Positions 58,911-64,000 of a stretch of DNA of 64,000 bases are shown here, piece after piece. A program made the translations under genes and the position numbers. Every line of letters starts with the position of its first letter. Position 1 is the stretch's first letter. A model generated the notes under the pieces. The model ran no database searches. It saw only the letters and a list, made by a program, of their open reading frames with translations, and was not told where the DNA came from. This stretch comes from Cyclina sinensis (taxonomy: Eukaryota; Mollusca; Bivalvia; Venerida; Veneridae), in the NCBI GenBank assembly GCA_012932295.1, contig JAAONU010000010.1, positions 22,752,977-22,816,976 on the forward strand, written 5' to 3'.

Positions 58911-61422
58911 AAGGGGGCCATTGGCCCCAAAGCGCTCACCTGAGGACAGACTGTCATTTGTGTGAAAACGGACAAAACTAGGGTTTATTACAAGGATTTG
59001 AATAATTTTTACTATATAAATATATATATGGTCCAAATTTCAAAGCTGTACATCAAACAACAAAAAAGGAGGTCACTAGGTCAAAATGTCATCTAATGTC
59101 AGAGTTCAATTTCGACACCTGAAACTGTGCACAGGGTTCGAACTTCATAGCTGTAGATAAAAAAGCATGAAAGTAGGTCACTAGGTGAGTATTTCGGTCA
59201 TCTAACATCAAAGTTCAATTCTACATCTGAAACGTATCTGAAAAGTCCAAATTTCATAGCTGTACATAAAAACAAGTAGGTCACTAGGTCAAAATTTAGG
59301 TCATCTAACATCAAAGTTCAATTCTATAGTAGGAACTGTACACATGGTCCAAATTTCATATCAGTTTATCAAATACAAAAAATGTAGGACACCATGTCAA
59401 AATTTAGGTCATAGAACATCAGAGTTCTATTCTATATCTGAAACTGTGCACATGGTCCAAATTTCTAGATGTACATGAAAAAACAAGAAAGTAGTTCACT
59501 AGGTCAAAATTTAGGTCGTCTAACATCAAAGTGCGTTTCTACATCGGAAATTGTGCACATGCTCCAAATTTATAGCTGTGTTTCAAAAAACAAGAAAGTA
59601 GGTCACTAGGTCAAAATCATATTAACGATCATTTCTACATCTGAAACGGTGCACATGGTCCAAATTTAATAACTGTAGATAAATAGCAAGAGAGAAGGTC
59701 ACAAGGTAAGAATCTCGGTCATCTAACATCAAAGTTCAATTCTACATCTGAAACTGTGTACATGGTCCAAATTCCATAGCTGTACATATAAAGAACAAGA
59801 AGGTAGGTCACTAGGTCAAAATTAGGTCATCTAACACCAAAGTTCATATCTACATCTGAAACTGTGCCAATAGTCCAAATTTCATAGCTGTACATCAAAA
59901 AACAAGAAAATAGGTCACTATGTCAAAATTTAGGTCATCTTACATCAAAGTTCAATTCTACATCTGAAACTGTGCAAATGGTCCAAATTTCATAGCTGTA
60001 CATCAAAAAACAAGAAAATAGGTCACCAGGTCAAAATTTAGGTCATCTAACATCAAAGTTTAAGTCTACATCTGAAACTGTGCAAATGGTCCAAATTTCA
60101 TAGCTGTACATCAAAAAACAAGAAAATAGGTCACTAGGTCAAAATGTAGGTCATCTAACATCAAAGTCCAAGTCTACATCTGAAACTGTGCACATGGTCC
60201 AAATTTTATAACTGTATATCAAATTACAAAAACGTAGATCACTAAGTCCCCTAGGGCAGGGCCAACTGTTAACCCAAGCTTTAATTTAAACAATCTTGAT
60301 ATAGGTCCACCAGACAATGTTTCATGTAAAATATCTAAGCTCTAGCTTTCTCGGTTTCAGAGATCACTTTTCTATATGTATAAAGAAAACCCATGACTCA
60401 AAGGGCAGGACCAATTTAGGGCAATAATTTGAACAATGTTTGTAGAGGTCCACAATGTTTCATGCCAAATATCTAAGTTCTAGCCTTTGAAGCTTCAGAG
60501 GATAATTTTCTTATGATTTTACTATATGCACATAAAGAATATCTATGACCCCCGGGCAGGCCCAATTTTTACCCCAGGGATAAAATTTGAACAAACTTGG
60601 AACAGGTTCACTAGACAATAGTTCATGCCAAATGTCTAAGCTTTAGGCTTTGTCATTTCAAAGGAGAAGATTTTTAAAGTTTTTTCTATATACACATAGA
60701 CCTTTGACCCCCTGGGGCGGAGTCAATTATGAGGCTAGGGGCATAATTTGAACAACTTTGGTAGAGGACCTATAGATAATATCATGTATCAAATACCAAA
60801 TCTCTAGCCTTTGTCATTTCAGAGGAGAAGATTTTTTTTAAGTTTATACTATATGCATATAAGGAAAACCTGCCCCATGGGGCGGGGCCAATTTTGGCAC
60901 TAGGGGCATAATTTGAACAACTTTGGCAGAGGACCTGTAGATGATACCATATACCAAATATCAAATCTCTAGCCTTTGTCACTCCAGAGGAGAAGATTTT
61001 TTAAGTTTTTATTATATACGTATAAGGAAAACCTATCACCCCCTGGGGCGGGGCCAATTTTGGCACTAGGGGCATAATTTGAACAACTTTGGTAGAGGAC
61101 CTATAGATTATGTCATATACAAAATATAAAAGCTCTGGGCCTTGTACTTTCTGACAAGAAGATTTTTTTTTAATTAGCATTTTTGAAACTTCTTTTTTGG
61201 CCCTGTGACCTACTTATGCAACAAACCGGAACCATTTGAACAACTTTGAAATGAGACCATCCAAAAATCATTCCTATTTAGTTTGGTTAATGTGCAGTCA
61301 GTAGTTTCAGAGGAGATTTTGTTTTTATGTAATTGTTGACGACGCACGATGCACAACGACCGACGCCGGACACAGGGGGATCACAATAGCTCACCATGAG
61401 CACGTTGTGCTCAGGTGAGCTA
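58911..61422 (-). repeat. Family A repeat, copy A4 (2.5 kb)
   Basis: It begins AAGGGGGCCATTGGCCCC and CGCTCACCTGAGG, like A3. At 59040-60240 about eleven ~108-bp units occur ('ggtcactaggtcaaaat', TCATCTAACATCAAAGTTC, 'tgtgcacatggtccaaattt'), absent from A3. Then come ~165-bp family A units and the terminal hairpin AGCTCACCATGAGCACGTTGTGCTCAGGTGAGCT split at its loop (61388-61421). Confidence 0.85.
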
Positions 61423-62089
61423 AAAAAAACAAACAAACAAGTATCAAAGTAAGCAAGCAATACAGAAGTCCCGTACCGGCTAAAACCCCAAAAGAAATAT
61501 GTCAGCAATATTCTGGCCATGGTTTTCAATTATGCAATTGTCGAATAAATAAATGAACTTTAAGGTGTGTATGTATAACCGCAATGTGTTAAGTGTCTCT
61601 GCATAGAAAGGGAATTATGTTTATACCACGGATAATCAAAAGATAAGCAACTGTTATTATTATTAACTGTATATTTGAAGTATTTACTTGTAAAAAAACA
61701 AGTACTGGTATGTTGAAAGGACCTTAAATATCTCAGATTCTCATATGGACAGAGATGATGTGATGGTCTGAATAGTACACAGGAGTGTTAGCTAAGTATC
61801 AATTTCCAGCTGGATAGTTAGTAACGGCTATATCTAGGACAGATCCTAGTTTATGTGTAGGCTGCTCTACCAACTGTATGAAGCCGCTTTACAATGCTTC
61901 TTTCTCTAGCTTTTTACACTAAAAAGGTTGAGATTTAACATTTTTTCAGGATCAGTATGTTAACTTATGTTTCAACTTTACTTAATTGTCAGTAAATTTG
62001 TTGGAAAAGTTCCAAGTACTTCAAAAGTGATCTCTGGATACAATTTTTAGGGAAAGACAAATGTATCAAATGTTTCAACACAGGAAGAA

Positions 62090-62730
62090 AAGAATGAAGT
62101 TCAAGGTTGATAATTTTGACAATTTAGGAGCTAGAATTACGAACCTTAGCACATATGATGATAAAAACCTATATTTAAAGTTTAAAGTAGGTACATTAAA
62201 TATAAAGGAGCTATACAAAAAACACATTTTTCCATGAAAATTCTAAGTTCAATGGGGGAGATAAGTTAAGTTTCCTAAAGATATTTTCAGTACTTTTTGA
62301 GTTTAACAAAAAATGATATTTTTTTCATGAATATTCTAAGTCCAAGTTGGGGGGGGGGGTGAATCTAATAATTTTGGTGCAAGGGTTGAGAGGTGCATAA
62401 GCTCCACATTGTCACTGATCCATATTTCATGTTTCATATAAATATTCTCAGTACTTTTTTGAGTTATCACAAATATTGTTATATATGCAATATTTTAAAT
62501 ATATTTGTTGCCATAGCAACCAAAATTTTCGACATATGAAGAAAAAAAGATGCGCATAATCTCCAGGCTGTCGTCAACCCATATTTCAAGTTTCGTAAAA
62601 AAATAGTTTCAGTATGTTTTTTCGTTATCACGGGATCCAGTTTTGTGGACAGACAGACAGACGGTCGGAGAGACGGACGGAGGGTAAACCTAAAGTCCAC
62701 TCCGGTTAAATCGGTAGGGGAATAATAACG
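62090..62730 (+). repeat. Family H repeat
   Basis: Units with 'aacgaaccttagcacatatgatg' type and 'tttgagttatcac' sequences, a G11 run near 62350, and GACAGACAGACGGTCGGAGAGAC before the end CTCCGGTTAAATCGGTAGGGGAATAAT. The minus ORF at 62479-62700 is a by-product. Confidence 0.6.
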
Positions 62731-63955
62731 ATATCAATCAAAAGGTGTTTCTTTTTCACAAAGCTGACACCCACAAAAAACCACTGAAGCACATATGAGA
62801 ATCTCAACTGGCTCTCCAACCGATCTGGTCACGAAAATACCCTGCCGGAATGTAAGCCGACGCTATTAACACTAGACAACAGGCATGTCTATAGCACAGA
62901 AAACTCACAAGCCTATGCACCTTTCATATTGATTCATAGTTTCAGGCCCATGTGTACAGTTGAAGTTTTACAATCAATCGTGTAAATTTCATTATATACC
63001 CTGCCTATGCAAGATATATTAGTTGAGCATAATATGCTCGACTAAATTGAACAAAATTTAATAGTTAAAAATGAACAAAATTAATAAGTGCACTTATGGA
63101 GTTTGCATAGTAACCGAAAAATGACGTCATAAAGAGATCGGACGACTTTTTATACATATTGTTTATATTTCATAGAATAAAAACAACATATAGACCACCT
63201 TTTATCGTTTTTACTTGACATTTTAAAGGAAAGTCTAAAAAAAAGTAATTTCAGACCCAGGCAACTATCACCGACCATGTCGGGTCGTGCAGGCTAGTTT
63301 ATGTTGTATTCGAGATAAGTTACTTAAGTTGTGGTTACTCGAACATGAGTTCTTTTAACAAGGGCTTCCTGCAGAAGTTTGGTCAGATGAAAAAAAGGGC
63401 TTGGACATCATAAATCATCATAAACTTGTTCGTACCGTATGAACACACGTAATGGATCGAAAGGGTTTTTTTTTTTTCGTTTTTTTTTTTTTAATTTTTT
63501 TGTTTGTTTATTTTTGCATTAAGCTTTTTAATAATCGGTGAAAGTTTTCAGTCACATCATCGATTCTGAAAACCATGTTACTTGTTCGTACGTATGATGA
63601 CATACATTGTAATTTAGAAACTGCCTATCTATGAATTAAATTATAAAATACCACTCTAAATGTTCATTTTTGGTTGCTTTATGAGTATTTTCAGTGTAAA
63701 ATATACTTTAGAAAAAAAAACACAATCTATGGGCCAAAAAGAGGGAAAAATCTCATTCTTTTTTATTTTGCAAGTATTATTCACTGTGCTTAAATACCTT
63801 TTTTTGGTAGTACGAAAAAAACGCAATCATTCATAGATACATTTCATTATTCGGCCATCTTTTCGGTTGTTCAATTTTAACAGGTTTTGAACAAGAAACA
63901 CACATTGACAAAATTTCTTTCTCCATACGATACAAAGAATAACAATCTGATTTAC

Positions 63956-64000
63956 CTATATTCAATAGATTTGTCCCTGTTGACAATGATGGAGTGTGGG
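63956..64000 (-). CDS. NLR gene, upstream exon (partial, cut by window end)
   Basis: Reading into the window on the minus strand: HTPSLSTGTNLLNI plus one base, then donor ATAG|GTAAATC. The phase 1 exit plus the two bases at 58246 make an Asp codon and continue QRNDLIATYRR. A second frame is also open here, but only this one fits the acceptor phase. Confidence 0.5.

Larger units (their letters stand above)
58247..63955 (-). other. 5.7 kb intron of the NLR gene
   Basis: Bounded by donor ATAG|GTAAAT (63955) and acceptor TTCCAG (58247), phase 1. It holds a 36-T run (58732-58767), family A copy A4 and a family H repeat. 62731-63955 shows no repeat or exon. Confidence 0.65.

Overview
This is animal nuclear DNA: AT-rich, dominated by introns, long minisatellites and interspersed repeats. 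It has no operons, no long ORFs except one, and GT-AG introns with tRNA-derived SINEs. The repeat style (dispersed elements built from long tandem units carrying TGACCTTGACCTTTGACC, (GGAC)n tracts and short terminal hairpins), together with an expanded-type NACHT gene, suggests a bivalve or related mollusc. That assignment is inference, not proof.

Layout. (1) 1-14.4 kb, plus strand: a multi-exon gene for a probable secreted or extracellular protein I cannot name. About ten exons were found by splice sites and protein-like reading. One exon has an apparent 1-base frameshift, and one intron holds a 2.9 kb, 17-bp minisatellite. (2) 14.4-26.5 kb: no gene seen; two large repeat elements, one with a 165-bp satellite core of about 3 kb. 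(3) 26.5-31 kb, minus strand: a small two-exon gene plus an alternative terminal exon, interrupted by nested repeats. (4) 34.5-39.0 kb, minus strand: a five-exon gene with an intact 174-aa spliced ORF ending in a SANT/Myb-like basic domain; its introns carry a 75-bp tandem repeat, and a ~105-bp repeat array lies just upstream. (5) 41-50.7 kb: repeat-rich, with a hAT-like miniature element and one short phase-matched exon pair at 45.6-46.6 kb. (6) 51.7-55.6 kb, minus strand: a small orphan gene of three or four exons. (7) 55.7-64 kb, minus strand: an NLR-type gene with a 2.5 kb NACHT exon and a phase-matched upstream exon cut by the window edge. Its 5.7 kb intron contains another large repeat.

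The only clearly recognisable function is the NACHT NTPase, probably innate immune signalling. All minus-strand small genes were built by eye from splice consensus and codon phase, and need transcript support. No prokaryotic system, CRISPR array or intact transposase was seen. The most unusual material is the set of hairpin-ended, tandem-cored repeats that scatter nuclear-receptor-type motifs, and the small orphan genes threaded between them.
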